Origin: a bacterium
Lineage (GTDB): Bacteria; Chloroflexota; Dormibacteria; Aeolococcales; Bog-877
Length of the DNA stretch: 38,824 bases
Direction: 5' to 3'
Assembly (NCBI GenBank): GCA_021809895.1
Contig: JAJZJU010000009.1
Location: 1 to 38,824 of the forward strand
Shown here: one piece after another, positions 14,054 to 22,204 of the stretch
How the letters are laid out: every line of letters begins with the position of its first letter
How positions within the stretch are numbered: the first letter of the stretch is position 1
Made by a program: the position numbers and the translations under genes
The notes under the pieces: generated by a model
What the model was told of the DNA's origin: nothing
The model's input: the letters and a program-made list of their open reading frames with translations, nothing else
Databases searched by the model: none

Positions 14054-15882
14054 CACATACCGGTTTCGGTCCGTGGTCGACATGTGTCGAGGACCGCCTT
14101 CGCTGCCTCCCTGCCCTGGGCCATGGCCCCAACCACGGTCGACGGGCCCACCAGGGCGTCCCCCACCACCCAGATCCGGTCTCCTCTCGGGGCCTGAGCC
14201 GCATCCAGCCCTTGCGCCTCCTGCTGGCGCCAGAGCCAGGTCCACCAACTGGGCCGGAAGGCCATCTGGCGTGGATGCCGACGACGCAAAATTCGCCCCA
14301 TTCCCCTGTCGGCCGCCGGTGCCTCGGCCACCGCCAGAGTCACCTCCCGGGCAAGCGACAGGGACCCGACCGTACCTCCGGCCAGAATGCCGCTGGCGAG
14401 CCACCGACGCGGCGGGATCGCTCGCCTCAGATCGACCGGGGGCAGCGGTAGCTCGACCACCCCCCCCGCCACGTCAGAGGCCACCCGGTAGCCCAACGCC
14501 AGGACCACTCGGTTGACCGGAATTCTCTCCGACTCCCCCGGCAGTACCTGGGGGCGATCGCCGACCCGGCGCTGGCGGGTGCGCTGCAGCCACGCCGCGG
14601 AGACCCCGATGGAGTCGCCCTCCAGGCGCTGCACCGTGGTCGCGAAGCGCACCTCCACGCCCTCCTGACGGGCCTCCTCGAGCTCATCCGGGCGCACTCT
14701 GGTGAAGCGCTCGTCCATCCATTCCACCGCCACCGCGTCGGCGCCGAGCCGGCGCACGGTCCGCGCCACATCCATGGCGGTGTTGCCGCCGCCGATCACC
14801 AGGACGCGCGCCCCAGGTCCAATCTCGGGCAACAGTTCGCCGGCGAGCAGCACCCGCTTGGCCCGGTCGAGGAAGACGGTGGCGTCCTCGGTGCCAGGGA
14901 AGTCCATCCCCGGGATCGGAGGCACTATGGGGAGCGCCGCCCCATGGGCCAGGATCACGGCGTCATGGGCCTCCACCAGCTGCTCCAGCGACACGTCCCG
15001 GCCCAGCTCCGTGCCCGTCCGTAGGTCCAGCCCAGCCGCCAGCAGCGCATGGATGGGACGCTCCGCCACCTCGGTGGGCAGGGTGAAGTCCGGGATCCCC
15101 CAGCTCAGCACTCCCCCGGGATGCTCATCCTTTTCGAACATCGTCACCTTGACCCCTGCCTCAAGCAGTTTCCAAGCGGCGGCGCACCCGGCAGGACCAG
15201 AGCCGACCACGGCCACGGTCAGCCCCACCCCCGCGTTGGAACGCTGCTCCACCCCGGGGACTTGGGCCCGCTCGGTGATGAACCTCTCCAGATTGCCAAT
15301 GGAGACGGCCTGGCCCCCAGCCAGTGACCAGGAGCAGGCTCCTTCGCATTGGACTGTCTGGTCGCAGACCCGGCTGCAAATGTCCGGAAGCACGCTGGTC
15401 TCCCTCAGGATGGCGTGCGCTGCGACGAGATCACGGTCGATCACAGCCCCAATGAAGCCGCGGATGTCATTGTGAGCCGGGCACCCCTCCAGGCAGGTGG
15501 GATCCGGGCATTGCAAACAGCGCTTCGCCTCTGCCACCGCCTCGCGCCAACCGGAGAGTCCCCGCCGAACCTCACGGACGTTGCCAAGCAGAGCCCCCGG
15601 GTGAACCCTCGGCGGCTCCGCCCTGGGTGCCACCACCACTGGCCCGCTCACCCAGATGGCGGAGTAGGGGCAAACTCGTTGGCACTGGCGACACCCCACA
15701 CAGAGGCGCTCGTCGGCCTGGGCGATCCACCTCTCGGAGTCGAGGCGAAGCGCTCCGGTGGGGCACCGGATGACACATTCCTGACAGCCCACGCAGCGCT
15801 CAGAGTCCACATCCACGAAGGCGTGGTCCCCGCTGTCAGCTCCCGGCAGGACCAGCGCAGGGGTCGGCGACTGAGTCGTCAT
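14053..15882 (-). CDS. Ferredoxin-fused GltD-like NAD(P)H/FAD oxidoreductase
   Basis: This 609-residue protein begins with a two-cluster ferredoxin domain (C30-x2-C33-x2-C36-x3-C40 and C61-x2-C64-x2-C67-x3-C71). A second Cys-rich Fer4_20-type region follows (C122, C125, C130, C134 and more cysteines to about 175), as in glutamate synthase small subunit and dihydropyrimidine dehydrogenase. Then come an FAD-binding V-V-G-S-G-P-A-G near 225 and an NAD(P)-binding I-G-G-G-N-T-A-M-D near 365. It should pass electrons between NAD(P)H and low-potential iron-sulfur carriers. No glutamate synthase large subunit is nearby, so glutamate synthesis is unlikely. The ATG at 15882 has GGAG close by; a TTG three codons earlier is possible. 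The upstream polyferredoxin gene ends 46 bases before this start. Confidence 0.88.
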   Translation of the reverse strand: MTTQSPTPALVLPGADSGDHAFVDVDSERCVGCQECVIRCPTGALRLDSERWIAQADERLCVGCRQCQRVCPYSAIWVSGPVVVAPRAEPPRVHPGALLGNVREVRRGLSGWREAVAEAKRCLQCPDPTCLEGCPAHNDIRGFIGAVIDRDLVAAHAILRETSVLPDICSRVCDQTVQCEGACSWSLAGGQAVSIGNLERFITERAQVPGVEQRSNAGVGLTVAVVGSGPAGCAAAWKLLEAGVKVTMFEKDEHPGGVLSWGIPDFTLPTEVAERPIHALLAAGLDLRTGTELGRDVSLEQLVEAHDAVILAHGAALPIVPPIPGMDFPGTEDATVFLDRAKRVLLAGELLPEIGPGARVLVIGGGNTAMDVARTVRRLGADAVAVEWMDERFTRVRPDELEEARQEGVEVRFATTVQRLEGDSIGVSAAWLQRTRQRRVGDRPQVLPGESERIPVNRVVLALGYRVASDVAGGVVELPLPPVDLRRAIPPRRWLASGILAGGTVGSLSLAREVTLAVAEAPAADRGMGRILRRRHPRQMAFRPSWWTWLWRQQEAQGLDAAQAPRGDRIWVVGDALVGPSTVVGAMAQGREAAKAVLDTCRPRTETGM

Positions 15883-15928
15883 CAGCTCCAACCCCAGATC
15901 CGAATCAACCGGTCCTCGAGGGCGATCA

Positions 15929-17479
15929 TCATGGCGCTCCCCCCATGCTCACGTACAAGGCTGCCACCGCCAACCCGCTGAGGCAGACCGCTGCGAGGCT
16001 GACCGCCCGCAGCCTCCCCAGATGGGCGGTCAGCGGTCGCAGATCACGGCCCGAGATCTTCCAGGTGGCGTAGGCAGCTCCCAGGGTTCCAATCGCCGTC
16101 ACCACGACCTGGCTGATCACAACCCCTCTCGGGGACAGGATCTCAAAGTTGTAGAGGGAAGAATGGGCGGTCCCGAACAGGTTCCACCCGAATCCGAAGG
16201 GATCTGAAATCGCCGGGATGATGCGGGCCCCGTGATACCAGAAGCGGGGCAGCTGCCGGGACAGATAGTCGGACGCCATCAGCGGGATGAGGCCGTAGGC
16301 CATCGGCGCAAACCAGGCCGCGAATGAGCCCGCTCGGCCGGGAACTCGGCTGAGCCCTTTGACCATGGCCACGCTGCGCTTGGCCAGCATCTCCCGAGTG
16401 GCCCAGGCGTAGGCGCCCACCAACAGCGCCACCACCGCGATGATGGCGAGGTAATCCAAAGGATTGGGGTAGCCCGGGAACCCAGTGGTGCGGTTCAGCC
16501 AGCGGTCCAGGGGCTGGTAGAAGGGCAGCGCATTGACCTGTTGGAAGATCACCAGCCCGAAGAGGATTGCCACCGCCCAGGCCACATCGATACGGCGCCG
16601 CACCGGCGCGATCACCGAGGTCAGCGGCTTCTGGACGAAGACCCCCACGTTGTCATAGGGACAGTTCTTGATGCATTCCGTGCAGAGCCCGCACATCAGG
16701 TTTGAGCTGGCGCTGCCCGGCCACTCATACCAGGGGCACGGATAGCCGCGCTCACTTCCACGCATGCAGTCCTTGGTGGGGCAGGTGATGCAACGTTCGC
16801 GATCCCGCGTGCGCATCCCCGCCACCATCCCGGTGGAGCCCACGGTTCCGATCAGGGCCGTGAGGGGGCAGAGATATCTACAAAAAGTGCGCCGCTCGAA
16901 GATCAGGAATGTCACCAGCGCCGATCCGATGACGAAAAACACCAGAAAACTGGTGAATCGAGGATCACCGGGGCCGGCGATGTTGAAATACTCCTCGAAC
17001 CAGGTCAGGCCCAAGAACATGACCACAGAGGGAAGCAGCGCCCACTTGGTGAGCGCTCGGGGCCAGCGCAGGTTGAGCCCAATCGGGGTCGCGTTTCGCC
17101 TCCAGAACGTGTGCCGTTGCACCCACTCCCCGAGTCCCCCGAAGGGGCACATCACACACCAGCCCCGCCCGATTCCGACCATCAGCATGAAAACTGCGCA
17201 GAACCAGATGTACCAGGTGATCACGGTGGCGAAATTCCTGGTGGGAGCCACCAGGCCTGCCAGACCGGTCACGATCACCAACCAAAAGATGATCTGGTTG
17301 GGCAGGATCAGCATGAATTGGAAGGGCCGACTCTTCAGCGCCTTGGTGACCCACGGTTTCCGCGCGATGTCGAGATGTGGGTCGGTGGGACCGAAACGTT
17401 CCGCCTGCCCCTCGCGCGAGGCGGGCCGCAACTCACTGGGCAACTCCCTCACGGGCACTTCCCGAAGTGGCAATGCCAT
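15929..17479 (-). CDS. Polyferredoxin membrane protein (NapH/NosR/CcoG-like)
   Basis: This 516-residue integral membrane protein has about eight to nine hydrophobic segments and several cysteine groups: C108-x2-C111-P, C200-x3-C204-P, C230/C233/C238/C248, and a classic 4Fe-4S motif C263-x2-C266-x2-C269-x3-C273-P. The first two groups are like NapH/NosR-type membrane electron conduits, which move electrons between quinol and iron-sulfur partners. The C-terminal half adds four or five helices without cofactor motifs. The ATG at 17479 has AGGAG 9 bases upstream; an earlier in-frame start would overlap the regulatory region. It heads the operon with the ferredoxin oxidoreductase, PAS kinase and SRPBCC genes, and diverges from the DosS-like gene. 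Confidence 0.85.
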   Translation of the reverse strand: MALPLREVPVRELPSELRPASREGQAERFGPTDPHLDIARKPWVTKALKSRPFQFMLILPNQIIFWLVIVTGLAGLVAPTRNFATVITWYIWFCAVFMLMVGIGRGWCVMCPFGGLGEWVQRHTFWRRNATPIGLNLRWPRALTKWALLPSVVMFLGLTWFEEYFNIAGPGDPRFTSFLVFFVIGSALVTFLIFERRTFCRYLCPLTALIGTVGSTGMVAGMRTRDRERCITCPTKDCMRGSERGYPCPWYEWPGSASSNLMCGLCTECIKNCPYDNVGVFVQKPLTSVIAPVRRRIDVAWAVAILFGLVIFQQVNALPFYQPLDRWLNRTTGFPGYPNPLDYLAIIAVVALLVGAYAWATREMLAKRSVAMVKGLSRVPGRAGSFAAWFAPMAYGLIPLMASDYLSRQLPRFWYHGARIIPAISDPFGFGWNLFGTAHSSLYNFEILSPRGVVISQVVVTAIGTLGAAYATWKISGRDLRPLTAHLGRLRAVSLAAVCLSGLAVAALYVSMGGAP

Positions 17480-17559
17480 GCCTATGTTCTCCTGCTGGCC
17501 ATGGTGTCCTCCCGAGTGGTTATGACCCGAATCGTAGGTGGGACCACCCGCGGGTACCA

Positions 17560-17573
17560 GGGCCAAAGGTCCC
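17560..17573 (-). promoter_or_regulatory. DosR/DevR-like box for the polyferredoxin operon
   Basis: On the minus strand the sequence is GGGACCTTTGGCCC. It fits the DosR half-site pattern GGGAC...G(N)CCC known from mycobacteria. A possible -10, TACGAT (minus strand, 17536-17531), lies 23 bases downstream, which would put the box around -35 to -49, a typical position for DosR activation. The regulator gene next door keeps the DosR DNA-contact residues. Confidence 0.6.
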
Positions 17574-17582
17574 TTCTTTTTT

Positions 17583-17596
17583 GGGACCTTCGGCCC
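17583..17596 (+). promoter_or_regulatory. DosR/DevR-like box for the DosS-DosR-like genes
   Basis: The plus strand reads GGGACCTTCGGCCC, differing from the first box by one base (T to C) and facing the opposite way 9 bases from it. It lies 46-59 bases upstream of the likely kinase start, suggesting autoregulation. Between it and the start lies a very GC-rich inverted-repeat stretch that could fold and limit translation. Confidence 0.6.
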
Positions 17597-17641
17597 GCCG
17601 GCTCCGCCTCCGGGCGGGCCCCGGCGGGCCCGGTGGGCCAG

Positions 17642-19297
17642 GTGATAGATTTGCAGCCAGCACCGGTGACCAAGCCCATTCCCGATCGCCGCGACGCCCT
17701 CTTGGAGGCCGGTCTCGCCCTAGCCTCGGAGCTCTCCCTGTCGTCGGTGCTGACGCGGATCGTGGCGGTGGCGTGCGAGCTGACGTCGGCCCGCTATGGT
17801 GCGCTGGGAGTGGTGGGACGGCAGGGCACCCTGGTCGACTTCATCACTCACGGGCTCTCACTGGCTCAGCGGCGCCAGATCGGGGCTCTGCCATCGGGCA
17901 GGGGCATTCTGGGACTGCTCATCGAGGACCCACGGCCGGTGCGAGTGCCCAACATTTCCCAGGACCCTCGAGCGCTTGGTTTTCCCCCGCACCACCCGGC
18001 GATGACATCGTTTCTGGGCGCGCCGGTGATGGCGCGCGGGCGGGTGTTTGGCAACATCTACCTCACCGAGAAGGAGGGTGCCCCAGAGTTCTCCGCCGAC
18101 GATGAGTACACGCTCACGGTCCTGGCCAGCCAGGCGGGCGTCGCCATCGCCAACGCCTCCCTCTATGAGGAGGTGCTCTCCCGCGAGCGCTGGCTGGCGG
18201 CGGCCCAGACGATAACCGGCGCCACCATGGGCGGGGCCCAGATCGAGCAGATCCTGACCCTGGTAGCCGAGCGGGCCCGCCGCTTGCTCGACAGTGAGAG
18301 CGCCGTGGTCGCCCTGGCCTCGAGCGCTGATCACGACCCCCTCTTGCACATCGCGGCCGCCTCCGGGTTGGGCGCTGCGCGGCTACGGGGTCAGCCTCTG
18401 CTGCCTCTGGGCGGACCGGCCTACCAGGCGGCCCGGACCGGGCACCCGGTCCTGGCCCAGAGTGCGCCAGGCTTGGCGCAGCACCCAGGTCCCCGGGGAA
18501 GGACCGGCCGAAACCGGACAGCTGTCTTCGCCAGCCTGGTGGGGCGTGAGGGTAACCTCGGTGTCCTGGGCGTGGTCGGCCGCCCCCGACGGCCGCCCCC
18601 ATCCACGGAGGCCGTCCACATGGTTGAGAGCTTCGCCGCCCAGGCCGCCTTGTCCCTTGACTACGTCCGAACTCAAGGCGAGCTTCAGCGCCTGGCTCTG
18701 CTCGACGAGCGGGAGCGGATCGCCAAGGAACTCCACGATGGTGTGATCCAGTCTCTGTTCGCGGTGGGGATGGGACTGCAGGCGATCAGTCCCTCGGCCG
18801 AGCCCTCGGCGGTTGAGGGTCACATCGAAAGGGCGGTTGGGGAATTGGATCGCGTGATCATCGACCTGCGCAACTACATTTTCGCCCTGCGCCCTGGAAT
18901 CCTCGCGGGTCGGCAGCTGGGTGAAGCTGTCCGCCTGCTGGTCCTGGAGTTTGAAGCACGCTGCGCGATTGCCACCAGCACGCAGATCGATGATGCGGTC
19001 GCGGTCCGGCTCTCCAGGCGTGCTTCCGACCTGGTGCAACTCACCAGAGAGGCGCTGTCGAACATCAGCCGACACTCCAGGGCGCATGGCTGTCGCATCC
19101 GGCTGCGCCGATTCGGCGGGTGGGCGATCCTGACCGTCGAGGATGATGGGGTTGGCTTCCTGCCCGAAGAGGCTTCCCTCAAGGGACAGGGCCTGCGCAA
19201 CATGGAGGAGCGGGTGGCCACGCTCGGCGGCCGCATGTCCATCAAATCTGGACCACATCAAGGAACCCGCCTTGCGATGATAGTCCCCCTTGACTGA
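17642..19297 (+). CDS. DosS/DevS-like tandem GAF heme sensor histidine kinase
   Basis: This soluble kinase of about 551 residues has GAF-A (about 30-170), GAF-B (about 190-345), a HisKA_3 region with H365 (A-K-E-L-H-D-G-V-I-Q) and HATPase_c (about 460-551; D-D-G-V-G-F). In GAF-A the segment G-F-P-P-H-H-P-A-M-T-S-F-L-G matches the mycobacterial DosS segment that holds the heme ligand H149; the equivalent here is H118. It therefore probably binds heme and senses O2, NO or CO, or redox. The start is uncertain: GTG 17642 gives a DosS-like N-terminus but lacks a ribosome site. The regulator gene overlaps its stop. Confidence 0.88.
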   Translation: MIDLQPAPVTKPIPDRRDALLEAGLALASELSLSSVLTRIVAVACELTSARYGALGVVGRQGTLVDFITHGLSLAQRRQIGALPSGRGILGLLIEDPRPVRVPNISQDPRALGFPPHHPAMTSFLGAPVMARGRVFGNIYLTEKEGAPEFSADDEYTLTVLASQAGVAIANASLYEEVLSRERWLAAAQTITGATMGGAQIEQILTLVAERARRLLDSESAVVALASSADHDPLLHIAAASGLGAARLRGQPLLPLGGPAYQAARTGHPVLAQSAPGLAQHPGPRGRTGRNRTAVFASLVGREGNLGVLGVVGRPRRPPPSTEAVHMVESFAAQAALSLDYVRTQGELQRLALLDERERIAKELHDGVIQSLFAVGMGLQAISPSAEPSAVEGHIERAVGELDRVIIDLRNYIFALRPGILAGRQLGEAVRLLVLEFEARCAIATSTQIDDAVAVRLSRRASDLVQLTREALSNISRHSRAHGCRIRLRRFGGWAILTVEDDGVGFLPEEASLKGQGLRNMEERVATLGGRMSIKSGPHQGTRLAMIVPLD

Positions 19298-19973
19298 TTA
19301 CCCGGCCACCACCCCCAAGCATCTACGGATCATGCTCGTTGACGATCATGAGCTGGTTCGCAAAGGGCTGCGGGCGGTCCTGGATGGCGTCTCGGACTTT
19401 GAGGTTGTGGCGGAGGCCAGCGATCCCGTGAGCGCTGTTCGAGAAGCCGACAGGACCAGTCCTGATGTGGTGGTGATGGACGTCAGGCTCACCGGCGGCA
19501 GCGGTATCGAGGTAACCCGTGAAATCCGCGCTCAGCACCCGCAAACGCAGGTTCTGATGTTGACCTCGTTCGCGGACGACGAGGCGCTCTTCGCCTCCAT
19601 CATGGCCGGCGCCGCAGGCTATCTCTTGAAGCAAATCCGCGCCGATGGGATCGTCGAGGCTGTCCGCGCTATCGGTGCCGGCCAGAACCTCCTGGACCCG
19701 GTTGTGACCAAGGCGGTCCTGGATCAGTGGCGCGCGGCCCGGCATCTGCTCCGCGACGAAAGGCTGTCCCGCCTGTCCCACCAGGAGGAGCGCATCTTGA
19801 CCCTGGTCGCGGCCGGGCGCACCAACAAAGAGATCGGCACCGAGCTGCACCTCGCCGAAAAGACCGTTAAGAACTATGTGTCCAGCATCCTCTCCAAACT
19901 GGAGGTGGCCCGGCGAGCAGAGGCGGCCGCCTACCTTGCTCACCACGGGACGCTCCCACCACCCCAGGGATGA
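19290..19973 (+). CDS. DosR/DevR-like NarL/FixJ response regulator
   Basis: This 227-residue regulator has a receiver domain with D64 (V-M-D-V-R-L) as the phosphoacceptor and K114. The LuxR-type helix-turn-helix lies at about 160-205. The recognition helix L-A-E-K-T-V-K-N-Y-V-S is identical to DosR over this stretch as I recall it, including the residues that contact DNA (K191, K194, N195). The TTG start at 19290 overlaps the kinase stop by 8 bases; an ATG at 19332 would leave a very short N-terminus. It is the obvious partner of the DosS-like kinase and probably reads the two boxes at 17560-17596. Confidence 0.9.
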   Translation: MTDYPATTPKHLRIMLVDDHELVRKGLRAVLDGVSDFEVVAEASDPVSAVREADRTSPDVVVMDVRLTGGSGIEVTREIRAQHPQTQVLMLTSFADDEALFASIMAGAAGYLLKQIRADGIVEAVRAIGAGQNLLDPVVTKAVLDQWRAARHLLRDERLSRLSHQEERILTLVAAGRTNKEIGTELHLAEKTVKNYVSSILSKLEVARRAEAAAYLAHHGTLPPPQG

Positions 19974-20353
19974 CCAGGACCCGTATCGAGCAGTCGCCAT
20001 TTTGGCTGAAGGCAGCCGCCCTGGGCGCCACCCTCATTGGCGCCGCTCAGGCGCAAGTGGGCAGGCCCGGCGAATTGGGGAGGAAGACTCGGCCCGCTCC
20101 TTTCCTGGTGGCCGGCAGCCGGGCCCGGAAGCGATCCCGCTCAAGGCAGCCCCTAGGGGCAACTTCGGCCGAGACCCGGACCGAGGAGCTTGTTGAGAGC
20201 ACTATCAAAGGAGCTGAGGTGGGTGCCTCTCAGGCTAGCTCTGGTGGCAGCCGTTCCCGGGCCGGAGGGCCGGCAAACCGCGGCACGGGCGAGCTGCGCC
20301 GAGCCGCTGACGCAAGAGCGGACCGTGATCCGCCGGCACCCCGCGCCGCATGA
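19970..20353 (+). CDS. Hypothetical basic protein
   Basis: This 127-residue frame fits exactly between the regulator and the CLC gene, with ATGA overlaps at both ends. That is the main evidence that it is real. A short hydrophobic stretch (W-L-K-A-A-A-L-G-A-T-L-I-G-A-A) lies at about 12-26, followed by a low-complexity Arg/Ala/Gly-rich tail. Third-position GC is lower than in the neighbours, which argues against it. If it is not coding, the 376 bases hold nothing I recognise. No family can be named. Confidence 0.35.
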   Translation: MTRTRIEQSPFWLKAAALGATLIGAAQAQVGRPGELGRKTRPAPFLVAGSRARKRSRSRQPLGATSAETRTEELVESTIKGAEVGASQASSGGSRSRAGGPANRGTGELRRAADARADRDPPAPRAA

Positions 20354-21678
20354 GGGATCGGCGCTCCAGCGGCTCATCGGCGGCATCGGACCCGCGGGCG
20401 GAAGAGCAGGCCAACGTACCTGGCCGGCTGAGCGATCTGCCCCTGCTCTTCTGGGCCATGGCCGTGCTGACCGGGGTTGGTGCCGGGCTGGGCGCGATCC
20501 TGATGATGGCGGTGCTGCGGTTCGTCCAGCACCTGGCCCTGAACTACCACTCCGGCGAGTACTCGAAGGCCGCGGCGACTCACGGTTCGCTGCGCCTGGT
20601 GGTCGTGCTGGCGGTTGGAGGGATGGTCACCGGAGTCGGCCTTTGGCTCCTGCACCGCTCCAGCAAAGGAACTGGAGGAGAGCCAACCGAGGTCGTCTGG
20701 ACCCACCACGGCTCGATCTCGGTGGTGCGCACCCTGCTGAGCGGAGCGCTCTCGGAGGTGACGGTCGCCATGGGTGGCTCGATCGGGAGAGAGGCGGCTC
20801 CCCAGCGAGCCGGCGCCGCAGCCGGCGCCCTGTTGGGCCGCCACTCCCGGCTCACTCCTGAACAGCGCACCCTGCTGATCGCCTGCGGGGCCGGAGCTGG
20901 CCTGGCCGCCGTCTACAACGTGCCGCTTGCGGGAGCCCTGTTCACAATGGAGATCTACCTGGGATCGCTCACCCTCACAATGGTGGTCCCGGCCCTGCTC
21001 ACCTCGGGCATAGCGACGGCGGTCTCCTGGCTGACACTGCCCCAGCACGCGGTCTATTCCATCCCCGCACTGGCCGGACCGAACCTTGCCATCATGGTCT
21101 TCGCACTCGTGATCGGGCCCCTGGCCGGCCTGGCCTCAGCCGGCTACATCTACCTGATCGGGTGGGCCAGCGACCACCGTCCCCGCGGCCGCCTGTTGCT
21201 TCTCGAGCCGCTGTTGGTTTTCACCGCCCTCGGCCTGATCGCGCTCAGCTATCCACTGCTCCTGGGCAACGGGGTCGACCTGGCCCAATACGCGTTCACC
21301 GGAGGGGCCGGAATCCTGACCCTGCTGGCACTCACCGCTCTCAAGCCTATCGTGACCGCGGCCTGCCTGCGCAGCGGCGCCACAGGAGGTCTCTTCACCC
21401 CCACACTGAGCTTTGGCGCCGCCTTCGGTGCCCTGGCCGGCCACATCTTTCTGGTGCTCTGGCCGGGGCCGATGTCCGCCACCTACTCGCTGCTGGGGGC
21501 GGTGGCGCTGCTGGCGGCGGCGATCGAGGCTCCACTCACCGGCATCGCCATGCTGATCGAGCTGACCCACACCGTCACCCTGGTGGCCCCGATGGTCCTG
21601 GCCGCCGTGAGCGCCACCCTGGTGTCGCGCCGTTTTAATCTCAGATCGATCTACTCGGCGCGGCTGCCACCGCCATAG
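20350..21678 (+). CDS. CLC-family chloride channel/transporter
   Basis: This 442-residue CLC protein has about ten or more hydrophobic segments. The gating-glutamate motif G-S-I-G-R-E-A-A-P carries E148, and G-A-T-G-G-L-F-T-P-T-L is the second filter motif. The first filter motif is atypical (G-T-G-G-E-P instead of G-S-G-I-P). The position of the internal proton glutamate (E203 in E. coli ClC) appears to be Ile (F-T-M-E-I-Y), and the Tyr445 position appears to be Val (T-H-T-V-T-L). These changes hint at a channel or altered selectivity rather than a 2:1 Cl-/H+ antiporter, but the alignment is by eye. No C-terminal CBS domains are present. The start overlaps the preceding frame by ATGA. Confidence 0.9.
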   Translation: MRDRRSSGSSAASDPRAEEQANVPGRLSDLPLLFWAMAVLTGVGAGLGAILMMAVLRFVQHLALNYHSGEYSKAAATHGSLRLVVVLAVGGMVTGVGLWLLHRSSKGTGGEPTEVVWTHHGSISVVRTLLSGALSEVTVAMGGSIGREAAPQRAGAAAGALLGRHSRLTPEQRTLLIACGAGAGLAAVYNVPLAGALFTMEIYLGSLTLTMVVPALLTSGIATAVSWLTLPQHAVYSIPALAGPNLAIMVFALVIGPLAGLASAGYIYLIGWASDHRPRGRLLLLEPLLVFTALGLIALSYPLLLGNGVDLAQYAFTGGAGILTLLALTALKPIVTAACLRSGATGGLFTPTLSFGAAFGALAGHIFLVLWPGPMSATYSLLGAVALLAAAIEAPLTGIAMLIELTHTVTLVAPMVLAAVSATLVSRRFNLRSIYSARLPPP

Positions 21679-21733
21679 CGCTGCCCTGGGTGGGGATGGA
21701 TGGCTTGCCCTGAACCAAGCGGCGGGGACCGCG

Positions 21734-22204
21734 TCAGGCCCGAGAACCAGTCTCCGGGACTCCCCCGACCGGCTTGAGATTGCCGAAAATGTCCTGCTCG
21801 GCCTCCTCCCCTCCCCCGGCCAGTCCCCGTGGCGGCAGCTTGTCGGAGCCCTTCTCGGCCAGCCCCATCACGTGGTCGCTTATCCCCTCCTTGCGCAGCA
21901 CATTCCAGCCCTCCTCGAGGGAGAGGTCGTTCTGGACCACCACCAGGTCCCCTTCGGTGTGGACATCCCAGCCGATGTTCTCCAGCCTCCTCAGAACGTC
22001 GCTGACGATCGCTATACGCTCGTGGATGAGCTTTCCCGCCGCCGCCACCCTCACCGAAACCGGCAGGTTGGCCGGCGTGGGACGGTCGGGGAAACCGAAG
22101 GAGTGCATCTCCAAGTAGGTCTCCATGCCCCTGGATATCGGCTCCCTGGTCACCTCGGAGAACTCGTCAGCCGCCCTGCGGATCGGCCGGAAGATCAGCT
22201 TCAC
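21734..22204 (-). CDS. Conserved-looking soluble protein of the bc/bd operon, unknown function
   Basis: A 156-residue protein with no signal peptide, membrane helix or cysteine. It has a mixed alpha/beta pattern (V-S-V-R-V-A-A-A-G-K-L-I-H-E-R-I-A-I-V, then W-D-V-H-T-E-G-D-L-V-V-V) and a Gly/Glu-rich C-terminus. It starts with GTG overlapping the CydA-like stop by 4 bases (GTGA), so it is translated with the oxidase subunits. It may be an assembly factor or peripheral subunit, but nothing in the sequence shows this. I do not recognise the family. Confidence 0.7.
   Translation of the reverse strand: MKLIFRPIRRAADEFSEVTREPISRGMETYLEMHSFGFPDRPTPANLPVSVRVAAAGKLIHERIAIVSDVLRRLENIGWDVHTEGDLVVVQNDLSLEEGWNVLRKEGISDHVMGLAEKGSDKLPPRGLAGGGEEAEQDIFGNLKPVGGVPETGSRA

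Noticed and set aside
14084-14404. N-terminal extension of the PAS kinase by 107 residues
   Set aside because: It lies wholly inside the flavoprotein gene and is a Gly/Arg-rich shadow; the TGATG junction at 14053 gives a natural start.
17111-17641. Long upstream extension of the DosS-like kinase
   Set aside because: It would run through the divergent polyferredoxin gene and both DosR-like boxes.
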